Assembly: GCA_018262985.1 (NCBI GenBank)
Contig: JADFDI010000005.1
Location: forward strand, 159,286-223,285
DNA: 64,000 bases
Reading direction: 5' to 3'
Origin: Spirochaetota bacterium
Lineage (GTDB): Bacteria > Spirochaetota > Spirochaetia > Treponematales > UBA12059
Below the pieces are notes generated by a model. It did not search any database. It saw nothing but the letters and a program-made list of their open reading frames with translations, and had not been told where the DNA came from. A program made the position numbers and the translations under genes. Shown piece by piece: positions 16,958-26,005 of this stretch; within the stretch, counting starts at the first letter, position 1, and each line of letters opens with the position of its first letter.

Positions 16958-18115
16958 TCATTTCCGGGGCGGATCGACGGTCGCGAACCATTCGAACCTT
17001 CCGTTCCGTATGATGATGACCGCGGCCGATTTGACCGGATTCCGCGCGGCGTCGAAGGCGAAGCGACCGGTCGGAAGGACGAGCTCCGTCGCGGCGATGG
17101 CGTCGCGGAGCGCCGGACCCGACACGGTGCCGGCGCTCCGGAGGCCCTCGATGATCACCCGCGCCGACTCGTAGCCGCACACGTCGATCAGGTCCGGATT
17201 TTCGCCGTATCGGAAGCGGTACGCGTCGGCGAAGCGCAGGCTCTCGGGCGACGCCGCTTCGGTATGCCAGTGGTTGATGAAGAACGAGCCTTCGAGCGCG
17301 TTCCCGGCCATTCGCACGAGCTCCGGGGAGTCCCAGCCGTCGATGCCGACGAAGCGGCCGCGGTAGCCGAGCTCCCGGGCCTGCGCCGCGACCGACGCCG
17401 CGTCGTTGTAGTAATCGGCGATGAAGATGAGGTCCGGGGCGGTTTCGATGATCGGGACCAGGATATCCTCGAAATCGTAGGCGCCCATCTCGTGCGACTC
17501 GAAGGCCGCGATCGCCCCGCCGCCCTCCGTGAAGGCGGCCCGGAAGGTTTCGGCGACGCCCTCCGCATAATCGTTGCCGCGCGCGAACACGCAGGCCGCG
17601 GTCCGGGCGCCGAGCGTCCCGAGGGCGAAGGTCGCGGCCATGGTTCCCTGGAAGGGATCGATGAACGCCGTCCGGAAGATGTAATCCCCGACCTCCGTCA
17701 CGCGCGGGTTCGTGGAGGTCGGCGAGACCATCGGGACGCCGCGCGCCTGGCAGATCGGCGCGCCCGCGAGCGAGATCTTCGACATGACGGCCCCGGCGAT
17801 CGCGATGGCGCCGTCGATCTCGATGGACGCCCGGTAGGCCGTGGCGCCTTCGGTCGCGTCGCCCTTGTCGTCGCGGGCGCGGAGCTCGAGCGGACGGCCG
17901 AGCGCCCCGCCCGCGGCGTTCGCCTCGTCGACGGCCAGGCGCATGCCGTTGAGCGCCGACGCGCCGAAAACTGCGCCGTAGCCCGTTAGCGGCAGGACGG
18001 CCCCGATCACGATAGGGGCGCCACCCGTCGTAGCCGGGGCGACCTGTCCGCTCGCGCAGGCGACCGACAGCAGCGTCGCGACGACGACCGGGAGCGGCGC
18101 GCTTCCTTTAATCAT
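16958..18115 (-). CDS. Branched-chain amino acid-type ABC substrate-binding lipoprotein
   Basis: 385 aa. The N-terminus MIKGSAPLPVVVATLLSVAC ends in a lipobox, so the protein is a lipoprotein anchored by Cys20. The mature part is a type I periplasmic binding fold of the LivJ group: IVIGAVLPLTGYGAVFGAS, MRLAVDEANAAGGALGRPLE, GAVMSKISLAGAPIC, YDFEDILVPI. No LivH/M/G/F permease or ATPase genes are adjacent. The upstream neighbour, 31 bp away, is a chemoreceptor-like protein, so the pair may sense rather than import an amino acid-like ligand. Confidence 0.87.
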   Translation of the reverse strand: MIKGSAPLPVVVATLLSVACASGQVAPATTGGAPIVIGAVLPLTGYGAVFGASALNGMRLAVDEANAAGGALGRPLELRARDDKGDATEGATAYRASIEIDGAIAIAGAVMSKISLAGAPICQARGVPMVSPTSTNPRVTEVGDYIFRTAFIDPFQGTMAATFALGTLGARTAACVFARGNDYAEGVAETFRAAFTEGGGAIAAFESHEMGAYDFEDILVPIIETAPDLIFIADYYNDAASVAAQARELGYRGRFVGIDGWDSPELVRMAGNALEGSFFINHWHTEAASPESLRFADAYRFRYGENPDLIDVCGYESARVIIEGLRSAGTVSGPALRDAIAATELVLPTGRFAFDAARNPVKSAAVIIIRNGRFEWFATVDPPRK

Positions 18116-18146
18116 GCTGATACTCCATTGTCCGGCGGCCTGGCTT

Positions 18147-19784
18147 TCAATGATCTCCGCGCGCCGAGAGGCGAGCGTTCAGGTCTTCCATGCGTTTCAG
18201 GTTCTCCGCGCCGAGGGCTTCGAGCGAGGCGGCCCCCTCCATGATGGTTTCGCAGGCGGTCCGGACCTTGGCGGCCCCGTCGCGGAGCCCGGCCGCGACC
18301 ATCCTCGAGTCGGCCGATCTGGCGGCCGAATCCTTGAGGGCGGCGCCCGTGTCCTCGGTCGCCTTTCCCGAGCTTTCGGCGAGGGCTCCGAAGCCGTCGA
18401 CGGCCTCGCGGATGCCGGTAGTGCCCGCGGAGACTTCGGCGAGCCTGACGAGGATGCCGCCGAGCGCCTCCGAGACGTTCTGTATCTCCTCCGACATCCG
18501 GCCGAAAAACACGCGCGCCTCGTCGTTCGCGCCCGTGGCGTTCTCGACCGCGGTCTGGATGTCGGCAAGCAGCGTGGAGATGCCGCGGGATCCTTCGCCG
18601 GCTTCCTCGGACAAGGCGCGGATCTCCTCCGCGACCACCGCGAAGCCTTTCCCGGCGTCGCCGGCGTGCGCCGCCTCGATGGACGCGTTCATGCCGAGCA
18701 GGTTGGTCCGGCCGGAGACGTCGCCGATGAGGGTGTTGATCTCGTCCATGCGCTCGACCGCCTTGACGATGCCCTCGATGGCGGCGGCCAGCTCCTCGAT
18801 CCGCTCCTCGCCGCCGCGCGCCAGGTTGGCCAGGTCGTCGATGCCGCCCTTCCGTTTCGAGGAGGTCTCGTTTACCTCCTCGATGGCGTGGAGCATCTGC
18901 CCGATGGCCGCGGTGGCCTCGAGCACCCGGTTAGAGAAAGTCGAGAGCGAGGTCCGCACCCGCGCTTGCGCCTCCGCGGCCGAGCTCTCGTGCTCCGCCG
19001 CCGTCCCGAGCGTGTTGTCGAGCTCGTCGATGGCCGCGACTTCCCGCGACGCGACTTCGAGGAGGACCCGTGCGGAATCCGACAGGCCGGCGGCTGCGTT
19101 CGCGAGCCTCGTGCCGACCGCGATCGCCGATTCCCGGGCCTCCGCGGCCGCGACCATCATCGAATCGTACTGGCGCCGCGCGACCAGGGCGGAGCGCTCG
19201 CTCTCGTCCACCAGCGAGGCTTGCATGCCGATCGAGACGGCGGTGAAAGCGCCTCCGGTGACGACGAGCAGGGCGGAAGTGGCGAGCGACTGGATGGCGA
19301 GCTCGGTGACGGCGCCGTCGGCGGGAAGCGCGTCGAGCAGGTAGAGCGCGACGATGGCGGCGAGGTCGAGCGCGGCGATCGTCCAGGCTTGCCGGCGTTT
19401 CACCGCGAGCAAGCCGGTCAGGACGAGCAAGAAGGAACCGAGCGTGCCGAAGACGTAGCATTCATAGACGTCGCGGTATTCGTCGAATTTGATGGCGGCG
19501 AACATGACGCCGAAGAGGCCGTACAGGAACAGCGAAGAGGCGAGGCGGTATCGTCCCTTCGCCATGAGAAGGAGCGCGAGGCCGCAGAAGACGCAGAGCA
19601 GGAGCAGGAAGGCTCCGACGACGAACGCACCCGTGGCGAACATTAGGGAGCCGAGCGCGACGCCGAGAAGTCCGACGACCAGGGTGCTCGGGGCCAGCAG
19701 GCGGGCTTTCTTCCGGGTCCGGACGTCCGAATCGTCGTAGGGCGCCGTGAAAACGCGCATCAGGGCCGAAAGAGGGTTCGCCAT
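18147..19784 (-). CDS. Methyl-accepting chemotaxis-like protein with polytopic N-terminus
   Basis: 545 aa. Residues about 25-215 hold about six hydrophobic helices and no large extracytoplasmic loop or HAMP signature. The rest is a long coiled coil with the MCP hairpin tip region TNLLGMNASIEAAHAGDAGKGFAVVAEEIRAL. The tip contacts CheA/CheW in the cytoplasm. The C-terminus lacks a CheR-docking pentapeptide. It precedes the LivJ-like binding lipoprotein in the same orientation. The membrane part may sense the loaded binding protein or an intramembrane cue. Confidence 0.85.
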   Translation of the reverse strand: MANPLSALMRVFTAPYDDSDVRTRKKARLLAPSTLVVGLLGVALGSLMFATGAFVVGAFLLLLCVFCGLALLLMAKGRYRLASSLFLYGLFGVMFAAIKFDEYRDVYECYVFGTLGSFLLVLTGLLAVKRRQAWTIAALDLAAIVALYLLDALPADGAVTELAIQSLATSALLVVTGGAFTAVSIGMQASLVDESERSALVARRQYDSMMVAAAEARESAIAVGTRLANAAAGLSDSARVLLEVASREVAAIDELDNTLGTAAEHESSAAEAQARVRTSLSTFSNRVLEATAAIGQMLHAIEEVNETSSKRKGGIDDLANLARGGEERIEELAAAIEGIVKAVERMDEINTLIGDVSGRTNLLGMNASIEAAHAGDAGKGFAVVAEEIRALSEEAGEGSRGISTLLADIQTAVENATGANDEARVFFGRMSEEIQNVSEALGGILVRLAEVSAGTTGIREAVDGFGALAESSGKATEDTGAALKDSAARSADSRMVAAGLRDGAAKVRTACETIMEGAASLEALGAENLKRMEDLNARLSARGDH

Positions 19785-19922
19785 GGTGCCTCCGGGTTAT
19801 TTCGTCGCCGCCAAGTATCCGCCATCGCGGGCGGCGAGGCAAGCGCGACCGGAGTCCCCGTCCCGAAGGGGTGACGGCCCCGCCGGAACCGGACTTGGCG
19901 GGGGAAGCTCGGCCGGAGCGGC

Positions 19923-20978
19923 TTACTTCCCCTCGCGCTTCTTCCTCGCGTCCTCGGCCTTGCGCGAGATGCGGTTCCATACCGCCGACATGCCCATCGC
20001 CTTCCGGACGGCGTTCAGCGTGGTCCGGGCTTCCTCGCGCATGCGCATGGTGCCCTCGTAGACGACCTCGTCCGCGAGTCCCGACTGGCTTTCGTATTTG
20101 GCCCGACGCTCGCGGATGGGATCGAGGAAGGCGTTGATGGAGCGGGCCAGCTTCTGCTTCACCTCGACGTCGCCGACCTTGCCTTCACGATAGCGCGACT
20201 TGAGGTCCTCGACCTCGGCCTTGTCCGGGTTGAAAGCGTCGTGGTAGTCGAACACCGGATTCCCTTCGACGGTGCCGGGGATGTCGGCGCTGACGCGCTT
20301 GGGGTCGGTGTACATGGACATGACGCGCTTCTCGACGGTCTTCGCGTCGTCCGAGAGGAAGATGGCGTTGTTGAGGCTCTTCGACATCTTCGCGTTGCCG
20401 TCGGTTCCGACGAGCGATCCGTACTCGGAGACGAGCACGTCGGGGACGGGGAAGGTCTCGCCGTAGAGGTTGTTGAAGCGGCGGGCGATCTCGCGCGTGA
20501 TCTCGACGTGCGCGACGTTGTCCTTGCCCACCGGCACCAGGTGGGCGCGCGGCAGGAGGATGTCGGCGGCCTGGAGCACGGGATAGCCCAGGAGGCCGAA
20601 GGGCATTTCCTCGATGCCGGCGCCCTGGGCCATTTCCTTGAGGCTCGGGATGCGCGAAAGGCGCGGCACGGTCACCAGGTTCTGGAAGTAGAGCGAAAGC
20701 TCGATTACCTCGGGGACGGCGCTCTGGAGGTAGATGACCGAGCGGGCCGGGTCTATGCCGACCGAGAGGTAGTCGAGCGCGGCGGAGCGGACGTTGTCCG
20801 GCAGGGCCTCGATGTGTTCCTTCTCGGGCTTGGTGGTCAGGGTATGGAGGTCGGCGATGATGAAGAAACAATCGTAGTCGTCCTGGAGGCGGACGCGGTT
20901 CTGCAGGCTGCCGACGTAGTGGCCCAGATGAAGCTTGCCGGTGGGTCTGTCCCCGGTGAGTATGCGCTTGCGTTCCAT
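19923..20978 (-). CDS. trpS: Tryptophanyl-tRNA synthetase
   Basis: 351 aa, a class Ic synthetase that charges tRNA-Trp. The signature pair is HLGH near residue 17 ([14 protein letters not shown]) and KMSKS near residue 200 ([13 protein letters not shown]). Also typical are [22 protein letters not shown] and the C-terminal helical anticodon domain. ATG 20978 is preceded by GGGAG within a perfect palindrome at 20987-21000, which could fold over the SD and affect initiation. Confidence 0.95.
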   Translation of the reverse strand: MERKRILTGDRPTGKLHLGHYVGSLQNRVRLQDDYDCFFIIADLHTLTTKPEKEHIEALPDNVRSAALDYLSVGIDPARSVIYLQSAVPEVIELSLYFQNLVTVPRLSRIPSLKEMAQGAGIEEMPFGLLGYPVLQAADILLPRAHLVPVGKDNVAHVEITREIARRFNNLYGETFPVPDVLVSEYGSLVGTDGNAKMSKSLNNAIFLSDDAKTVEKRVMSMYTDPKRVSADIPGTVEGNPVFDYHDAFNPDKAEVEDLKSRYREGKVGDVEVKQKLARSINAFLDPIRERRAKYESQSGLADEVVYEGTMRMREEARTTLNAVRKAMGMSAVWNRISRKAEDARKKREGK

Positions 20979-20986
20979 GTCATGGT

Positions 20987-21000
20987 TCTCCCGCGGGAGA
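20987..21000. promoter_or_regulatory. Perfect 14-bp palindrome over the trpS ribosome-binding site
   Basis: TCTCCCGCGGGAGA is fully self-complementary. It contains the GGGAG that would serve as SD for trpS. It may be a protein-binding site or simply fortuitous. Confidence 0.35.
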
Positions 21001-21247
21001 GTCTAGCCTGAAGGGAGCGCCTGGCTCAAGCTCGGCCGGATCGGCGCCGGGGACGATGCTCGCGAAGCGGAGCGGGGACGGAGCTCGCCGCCCCGCCGCA
21101 TCGGTTCGGGGTACGGAGCTTCATCGGACGCCCCGTTGTCCACGCAAGTCGTTCCGTGGTAGAAGTCGGAGCATCCACTACAGTTCGCAAACGCGCCGGC
21201 GGGTTCGGCGCTCGCGCCCTACTCATTACCGCGGGAGAAGCATCGCG
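21001..21247. other. Divergent intergenic region trpS / YD-repeat lipoprotein
   Basis: About 250 bp with one inverted copy of the dispersed motif (CGGGGACGGAGCTC, 21073-21086) and a degenerate second copy (CGGGGACGATGCTC) about 23 bp upstream. A weak promoter-like pair is TTGTCC-17-GTAGAA at about 21136. No ORF or RNA gene is seen. Confidence 0.45.
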
Positions 21248-22117
21248 ATGAAGGAACGAGCCCTCTGTCTCATCCCTGCGGCGGCCGCCGCCCTCTTGGT
21301 TTCCGCGTGCGCTTCCGCTCCCTTGGAGGGCGTCGGTGCCGGGTCGGAATCGCCTGTCGCCGCGGAGCGCGCCGAAACTGTCCGCGTTCCGGTGCTCGTC
21401 GAAGAGAAGGCCTATCTGGCCGACGGCACCCTCGACCGGACCACCGCCTGGGCATACGACCCGGAGTACCGCGAGGCGCTGAAGCGAATCGTCGTCGAGG
21501 CCGGCCGGGCCGACCCCGTCGAGATCCTGACGCGCGAATTTGCCCCGGGGAGCGTCGTGGAGGCGCTCTTCGACTCCGAGGGCCGGCTCGTTTCCCGCAA
21601 GACCATCCGGCTCGACGCGGAAGGCCGGAAGATCCGGGAGACTGTCGAAGGATCCATCCAGGAGCGCGGCACTGTTTCGGAATGGAGCTACGGTCCCAAC
21701 GGCCGGTTGGCCGAATGGCGCGTCTCGGACGCGGCCGGCTTGCCGCTCGCCGTCACGAAATACGCCTATTCCGGCGGACGCCTGGCCACGGCGAAGATGT
21801 ACGATCCTTCGGGAACGTTCGAAGGCCGGCTCGACTACAAGTACGACTCATCCGGTCGCCTTTCGGTCCGAACGCTCTCCGACGCGGCGGGCAAGCTCGA
21901 GCGGCGCGAGGAGTTCAAGTGGCGCGACGGCATCCTGGTCGAGGAAGCGAGCTACGGCAGGGCCGGCGCCCTCGAGCGCCGGGAGGTCCACGAAATCGGT
22001 CCTGACGGCGAGCGCGTCGCCACGACGGTCTACGACCAGGCCGGGCGCGTCCGGCGGAAGCTCGAGTTCTCCTACGTCTGGCGCGAGGAAACCCGCGCCG
22101 TCACCCATTCCGACTGA
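21248..22117 (+). CDS. YD-repeat-like lipoprotein
   Basis: 289 aa from ATG 21248 with GGGAGAAG upstream. The signal peptide ends in ALLVSAC, a lipobox, so it is a lipoprotein. From residue about 100 it has repeated two-stranded units of the form YgpnGRLaewrvsDaaG (YGPNGRLAEWRVSDAAGLPL, YDSSGRLSVRTLSDAAGKLE, YDQAGRVRRKLEFSY), like RHS/YD or MORN-style beta repeats. Function is unknown; carbohydrate or surface contact is possible. The next gene starts 20 bp later, so the pair is an operon. Confidence 0.7.
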   Translation: MKERALCLIPAAAAALLVSACASAPLEGVGAGSESPVAAERAETVRVPVLVEEKAYLADGTLDRTTAWAYDPEYREALKRIVVEAGRADPVEILTREFAPGSVVEALFDSEGRLVSRKTIRLDAEGRKIRETVEGSIQERGTVSEWSYGPNGRLAEWRVSDAAGLPLAVTKYAYSGGRLATAKMYDPSGTFEGRLDYKYDSSGRLSVRTLSDAAGKLERREEFKWRDGILVEEASYGRAGALERREVHEIGPDGERVATTVYDQAGRVRRKLEFSYVWREETRAVTHSD

Positions 22118-22137
22118 TCCGCAACGGAGGAATCCCG

Positions 22138-23319
22138 ATGACCCGCATCCCTCGCGCGGCGGCCCTGGCGGCGCTCGCGCTTTTCCTGGCGAGCGTCCCG
22201 CCGGCCGCCGCCGACGAGTCCATCTTCGTCTACCGCCGCGTCTATCGCTACGCCGTGACGCTCCAGCAGAAATACGCCTCGATCGCGACGATCGGCGCGT
22301 CCGAGGACGAGCAGGCGGCCCCGGTGCTCGCCGAGGCGATCGAGGACCTTCTATCCATTCAGGCGAATTACTCGAAGCCGTCCGACAAGGAGCTGCTCGC
22401 CCGCGCGGTCCGCGAAGCCCTGGCCAGGCTCGGCGCCTGGCGCTACGCCGAAGCCGCCCCGACGGCCTGGTCCGTGGTCGAGCAGGTCGCGGAGCCGCTG
22501 GCCCGCGCCGAGGCGATGATGGCGATCGGTTCGATGCGCGCCGTCGAGTACGCGCCGAAGATCGCCACCTTGCTCCGCAACCTCAACATGGGACCGGGCG
22601 GCGACCCCGAAGGGGACGGACGCCTCGCGTACGGAGCCGTCCTGGCCCTGGAAAAGCTGCGCGATCCGGTCGGTTTCGCGCCGGTGTTCTTCGCCAGCGA
22701 AGGATGGTATACGAAGCGCGTCCGCGACGTCGCCGCCCGGGCCCTTCCGAACATCGCGGCGGATCCCACGGATCCCGTGCTGGAAATCGTCCGGCTCGAA
22801 AGCCTGGATCGGAAGATCAAGGCGCTCAACCTGGAACTCGGTTCCGGGGCGTCCCGCGAGAGGAAACTCTCGGTCGTGGCTGCGGCCCTGTCCGTCTCGG
22901 TCGATCACGTCGCGCGCGACCGCCTGGAGCAGGCGAAGAGGACCGAGCTCCGCCGCCTCGCCCTCCGCGGCTTCGCGGCGCTCGAAGGCGACGGCGGCGC
23001 GCTGGTTCCGCTTTTCATGACCGTGCACCGCGAGGCGGCCGAGGTCGAGGACAAGGTGCTGGCCATGCAGGCGCTCGGCGTCGACGGCTCCGACGCCGCG
23101 GCCGTGGCCCTGCGCGACATCCTGCTCGAGCTCGACGCGCAGCAGCGCAGGGGCGTGAGCGACGAGCGCCGCGAACAGCTGGTGAAGGCCGGCATCCAGT
23201 ACGCCCGCATGACGGCTTCGGCCGCGGTCTCGACCGCCCTCGTCGCCGTCAGCACCAACGACGGCTGGTCGAACTCGGTCATCGCGCTCGCGAAAGAGGC
23301 GCTCGCCGCGCTCAAATAG
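22138..23319 (+). CDS. Secreted HEAT-repeat-like protein
   Basis: 393 aa. The start has GGAGG at ideal spacing, and the signal peptide ends PPAAADES. The mature protein is all-helical with Ala-rich pairs of helices (RAEAMMAIGSMRAVEYAPKIATLLRNL, RLAYGAVLALEKLRDPVGFAPV, VRDVAARALPNIAAD, RLALRGFAALEGDGGALVPL), which read as HEAT/Armadillo repeats. Such secreted scaffold proteins are frequent in treponemes without assigned function. It is co-transcribed with the upstream lipoprotein and ends before a hairpin at 23403-23437. Confidence 0.7.
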   Translation: MTRIPRAAALAALALFLASVPPAAADESIFVYRRVYRYAVTLQQKYASIATIGASEDEQAAPVLAEAIEDLLSIQANYSKPSDKELLARAVREALARLGAWRYAEAAPTAWSVVEQVAEPLARAEAMMAIGSMRAVEYAPKIATLLRNLNMGPGGDPEGDGRLAYGAVLALEKLRDPVGFAPVFFASEGWYTKRVRDVAARALPNIAADPTDPVLEIVRLESLDRKIKALNLELGSGASRERKLSVVAAALSVSVDHVARDRLEQAKRTELRRLALRGFAALEGDGGALVPLFMTVHREAAEVEDKVLAMQALGVDGSDAAAVALRDILLELDAQQRRGVSDERREQLVKAGIQYARMTASAAVSTALVAVSTNDGWSNSVIALAKEALAALK

Positions 23320-23402
23320 CGCTGCATGCTCCGGGAGGCGTATTTTCGCCGTTCGCCCGACCCGGGGAATCTGCCCTTTCCTTACGCTTCCCACGGATTC
23401 GG

Positions 23403-23437
23403 CCGCCCGGTGTATACTCGGGCGGTCGATTTCTTTT
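23403..23437 (+). terminator. Hairpin terminator with a TATACT box in its loop
   Basis: CCGCCCG (23403-23409) pairs with CGGGCGG (23419-23425), followed by TCGATTTCTTTT. The 9-nt loop contains TATACT, which could also serve as the -10 box for the peptidase gene starting at 23451. Confidence 0.6.
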
Positions 23438-23450
23438 ACGGGAGAGACGA

Positions 23451-24569
23451 ATGGACAAGTACGCCGAACGCCGCGCCAAGGTCGCCGCGTGGCTCGAGAA
23501 CAAGGGTATCGCCGCCGCGATGTTCGAGGATACCGAGGGGAGGCGCGATCCGTCGATTCGCTACCTTTCGGGACAACCGGGCGATTCGCTCCTGTTCGTG
23601 ACGGCCAAGGGCCGGTCCGTGCTCGTGCCGTGGGACGCCAACATGGCCGCCCGCTACGCCAGCGTCGAACGCGTAGTGCCGTACGGCGAGTACGGACGCC
23701 AGGCCGCGAAGGCCCTCGCGGCGCTCGCCGCGGACGAAGGCCTTCCACATGGGGCGCTCGTGGAGTTGCCCGCCGCCACGCCTTATCCGGTCTATGTGGA
23801 TTACGCGGCGGAGGTCGAGAGCCTCGACTTCACCTGCCGCGCCGACGGCGTCGACGAGTTCGTACTCGGCCTGCGCGCCGTCAAGGATGAGGCCGAAATC
23901 GATCTTTACCGCCGCGCCGCCGCGATCACCGACGAGGTGGCGGACGAGATCGAGCGCATGGTGCGCGAGGGCCGTGCGAAGACCGAGGCCGACGTCGCGC
24001 TCTTCATCGAACGCGCCTGCCGCGAACGCGGCTGCGAGGGCACCGGCTTCGACACGCTCGCCGCGGGACCCGGGCGCTCGTTCGGCATCCACGCGTTCCC
24101 GAACTACACGGCCGCTCCCTTCGCCGCCGAGGGACTGTCGATCCTGGACTTCGGCCTCAAGCTCGACGGCTACACCACCGACGTCACCATGACCTTCGCG
24201 CGCGGCAAGCTCGACGCGAAGCGCGAGCGCATGGTCGCTCTGGTGGAGCGCGCCTATGCCGAAGCGGTGGCCATGTGCCGGCCGGGAACCGCCACCCGCG
24301 ACATCGCGCTCCGGGTCGAGGCGATCTTCGACGAGGCCGGCATGAAGATGCCGCACGCCCTCGGGCACGGCGTCGGCCTCGAGGCGCACGAGGCGCCCTG
24401 GGTCCGCACCCGCGAGGACAACCTCTGGAAGCTGGCGCCCGGCCACGTCGTCACCATGGAGCCGGGGCTCTACGATCCGGAGGCCGGCGGCGTCAGGCTC
24501 GAGAACGACGTGCTGGTGACGGAGACCGGTTTCGAGGTGCTCACGAAGTCGCGGATCGTTCGGCTGTAG
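23451..24569 (+). CDS. M24 family metallopeptidase (Xaa-Pro aminopeptidase/prolidase-like)
   Basis: 372 aa from ATG 23451 with GGGAGAG upstream. The creatinase-like N-terminal domain (about 1-135) precedes the pita-bread catalytic domain. The five metal ligands are visible in order: Asp in ILDFGLKLDG, Asp in YTTDVTM, His in ALGHGVGLEAHE, Glu in VTMEPGLYD and Glu in VRLENDVLV. It cleaves N-terminal X-Pro or dipeptide bonds in the cytoplasm. There is no signal peptide. It probably has its own promoter within the upstream hairpin. Confidence 0.9.
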   Translation: MDKYAERRAKVAAWLENKGIAAAMFEDTEGRRDPSIRYLSGQPGDSLLFVTAKGRSVLVPWDANMAARYASVERVVPYGEYGRQAAKALAALAADEGLPHGALVELPAATPYPVYVDYAAEVESLDFTCRADGVDEFVLGLRAVKDEAEIDLYRRAAAITDEVADEIERMVREGRAKTEADVALFIERACRERGCEGTGFDTLAAGPGRSFGIHAFPNYTAAPFAAEGLSILDFGLKLDGYTTDVTMTFARGKLDAKRERMVALVERAYAEAVAMCRPGTATRDIALRVEAIFDEAGMKMPHALGHGVGLEAHEAPWVRTREDNLWKLAPGHVVTMEPGLYDPEAGGVRLENDVLVTETGFEVLTKSRIVRL

Positions 24570-24590
24570 TTTCGGGGAACCCGCCCGGGG

Positions 24591-25592
24591 CTACGCGCTC
24601 CGGGCGGCTTTCCAGCGCAGGGTCCTTCCGGCGGCCAGGGGACGGACTCCGTCGACGGCTTCCGGTACGGTCCAGTCCTCCCGCCAGAGCCGGACCGAGC
24701 CGCGGTTCGGCTCGAGGCCGTGGAACGCGGCGCCGTGCACCGCGATGAAGCCTTCGAGGCCGTCGAGCGCGCCTTCCTCCTCGAAGCAGCCGGCCAACAA
24801 GGCCAGCGCCACCGGCGCGGCGTAGACCCCGGCGGCTCCCGCCGCCTTCCGCGCCGGCTCGTGGGGCGCCGAATCCGAGCCGAAAAAGAATTTCCGGCTT
24901 CCCGAGCAGGCCGCGCGGCGCAGTTCCGCCCGGTCGGCGCCCGACTTCGGCAGGGGTTTGCAGTACAGGGCCGTGTCGAGCGATTCCCCTAAAAGGTCTT
25001 CGAGGGTGAAGCACAGGTGGTGGGCCGTGATCGTCGCGCCGACCGTTTCCGGCGCTTCCTCGACCCAGCGGACGGCCGCCGCGCCGGACAGGTGTTCGAC
25101 CGAGAGGCGGAGTCCCGGGTGTGCCCGGACGATGCGGTCGAGGACCGGCAGGAAGGCCGTTTCGCGTTCGAGGACCGGGGCGGAAGGTTCCTCCGCGTGC
25201 ACGGCCAAGGCCAGGCCGAGATCCCGCATGGCGCCGAGGGCCTCGTCCGCCTCCGCCGGATCGCGGATGCCGTCGCCCGAATTGGTGGTGGAGCCGGCGG
25301 GATAGTACTTGCCGATCCTGGCGCCGGCCTCCGCTAGCGCCCGCACGTCGTTTTCGTCCATTCCGGGTATCAGCTTGAAAACGGGAATCACGGCCAGCCC
25401 GGGGGCCGCGCGTTCGATGGACGCTACATAGTCCACGAGCGCCGCGGGGGTGGCGAGGGGGGGCAGGGTGTTCGGCATCGGCGCGACCCGCGCGAAGCCC
25501 GCGGCGTGGCGGCGGGCGAAGGCCGCGAGCGGCGCTCCTTGCCTGAGGTGGGCATGGAAATCGTCGGGAGCCCGAATTTCAATTCCAGGCAT
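24591..25592 (-). CDS. pyrC: Dihydroorotase, type II
   Basis: 333 aa. It closes carbamoyl-aspartate to dihydroorotate in pyrimidine synthesis. The metal and active-site landmarks of the short type II enzyme are all present: DFHAHLR, the carbamylated-Lys segment GKYYPAGSTTNS, SVEHL, TAHHL and GSDSAPHEP. No other pyr gene is nearby. The SD is weak. It converges with the M24 peptidase gene 21 bp away. Confidence 0.95.
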   Translation of the reverse strand: MPGIEIRAPDDFHAHLRQGAPLAAFARRHAAGFARVAPMPNTLPPLATPAALVDYVASIERAAPGLAVIPVFKLIPGMDENDVRALAEAGARIGKYYPAGSTTNSGDGIRDPAEADEALGAMRDLGLALAVHAEEPSAPVLERETAFLPVLDRIVRAHPGLRLSVEHLSGAAAVRWVEEAPETVGATITAHHLCFTLEDLLGESLDTALYCKPLPKSGADRAELRRAACSGSRKFFFGSDSAPHEPARKAAGAAGVYAAPVALALLAGCFEEEGALDGLEGFIAVHGAAFHGLEPNRGSVRLWREDWTVPEAVDGVRPLAAGRTLRWKAARSA

Positions 25593-25671
25593 CTTTGGGC
25601 GAGCCTCCCCCCGGGCGGCGGAATCGTTGCTTCGCGGCCCGCGGGCCGCGCTCCGCGCCAGCCCTTCGGGC

Positions 25672-25806
25672 TCAGGACTTCTCGGCGTTGGCCTCGGCGT
25701 AGGCGCGGAATTCCTCGATGGTCATCCTGTCGGAGTACATGGGATAGAGGGCTTCGACCAGTTCTTCCAGCGTGGGGAACTTCGCCCCGTCAAGCTTGTA
25801 TGCCAT
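25672..25806 (-). CDS. 44-aa conserved-looking small protein
   Basis: MAYKLDGAKFPTLEELVEAL begins a 44-residue acidic helical protein ending AEANAEKS. ATG 25806 has GAGGCG at good spacing. The ORF track hides it as the tail of a 321-aa shadow ORF. The amphipathic sequence with TLEELVEALYPMYSDRMTIE is not what random GC-rich DNA encodes (only two Gly/Pro, balanced acids). It may be an operon partner of pyrC, 79 bp upstream. Function unknown. Confidence 0.6.
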   Translation of the reverse strand: MAYKLDGAKFPTLEELVEALYPMYSDRMTIEEFRAYAEANAEKS

Positions 25807-25970
25807 CTTGCGCCTCGATAACGCGGAAACCGGATGCCCGCGTGCCGCGGGATCGATCGGGGAAGCTTGCCCGGGGGATCCGGCTTCCCGCGAATCCGGC
25901 ACGGGCATGATACGGAATTCGGGGTTCCTGCGCAAGCTCGATCCAGGGTCGAAGGTCTCGAAAGGCCCGA

Positions 25971-25999
25971 TTGACGAGGGCGTCCGACGCGGGTAGGCT
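25971..25999 (+). promoter_or_regulatory. murA promoter, apparently leaderless
   Basis: TTGACG (25971-25976), 17-bp spacer, TAGGCT (25994-25999). The ATG at 26006 coincides with the expected transcription start, and there is no SD. Confidence 0.55.
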
Positions 26000-26005
26000 C
26001 GGCCC

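Noticed and set aside
18114-19646. 510-aa plus-strand ORF opposite the chemoreceptor gene
   Set aside because: Antisense shadow; the minus strand has the conserved MCP tip.
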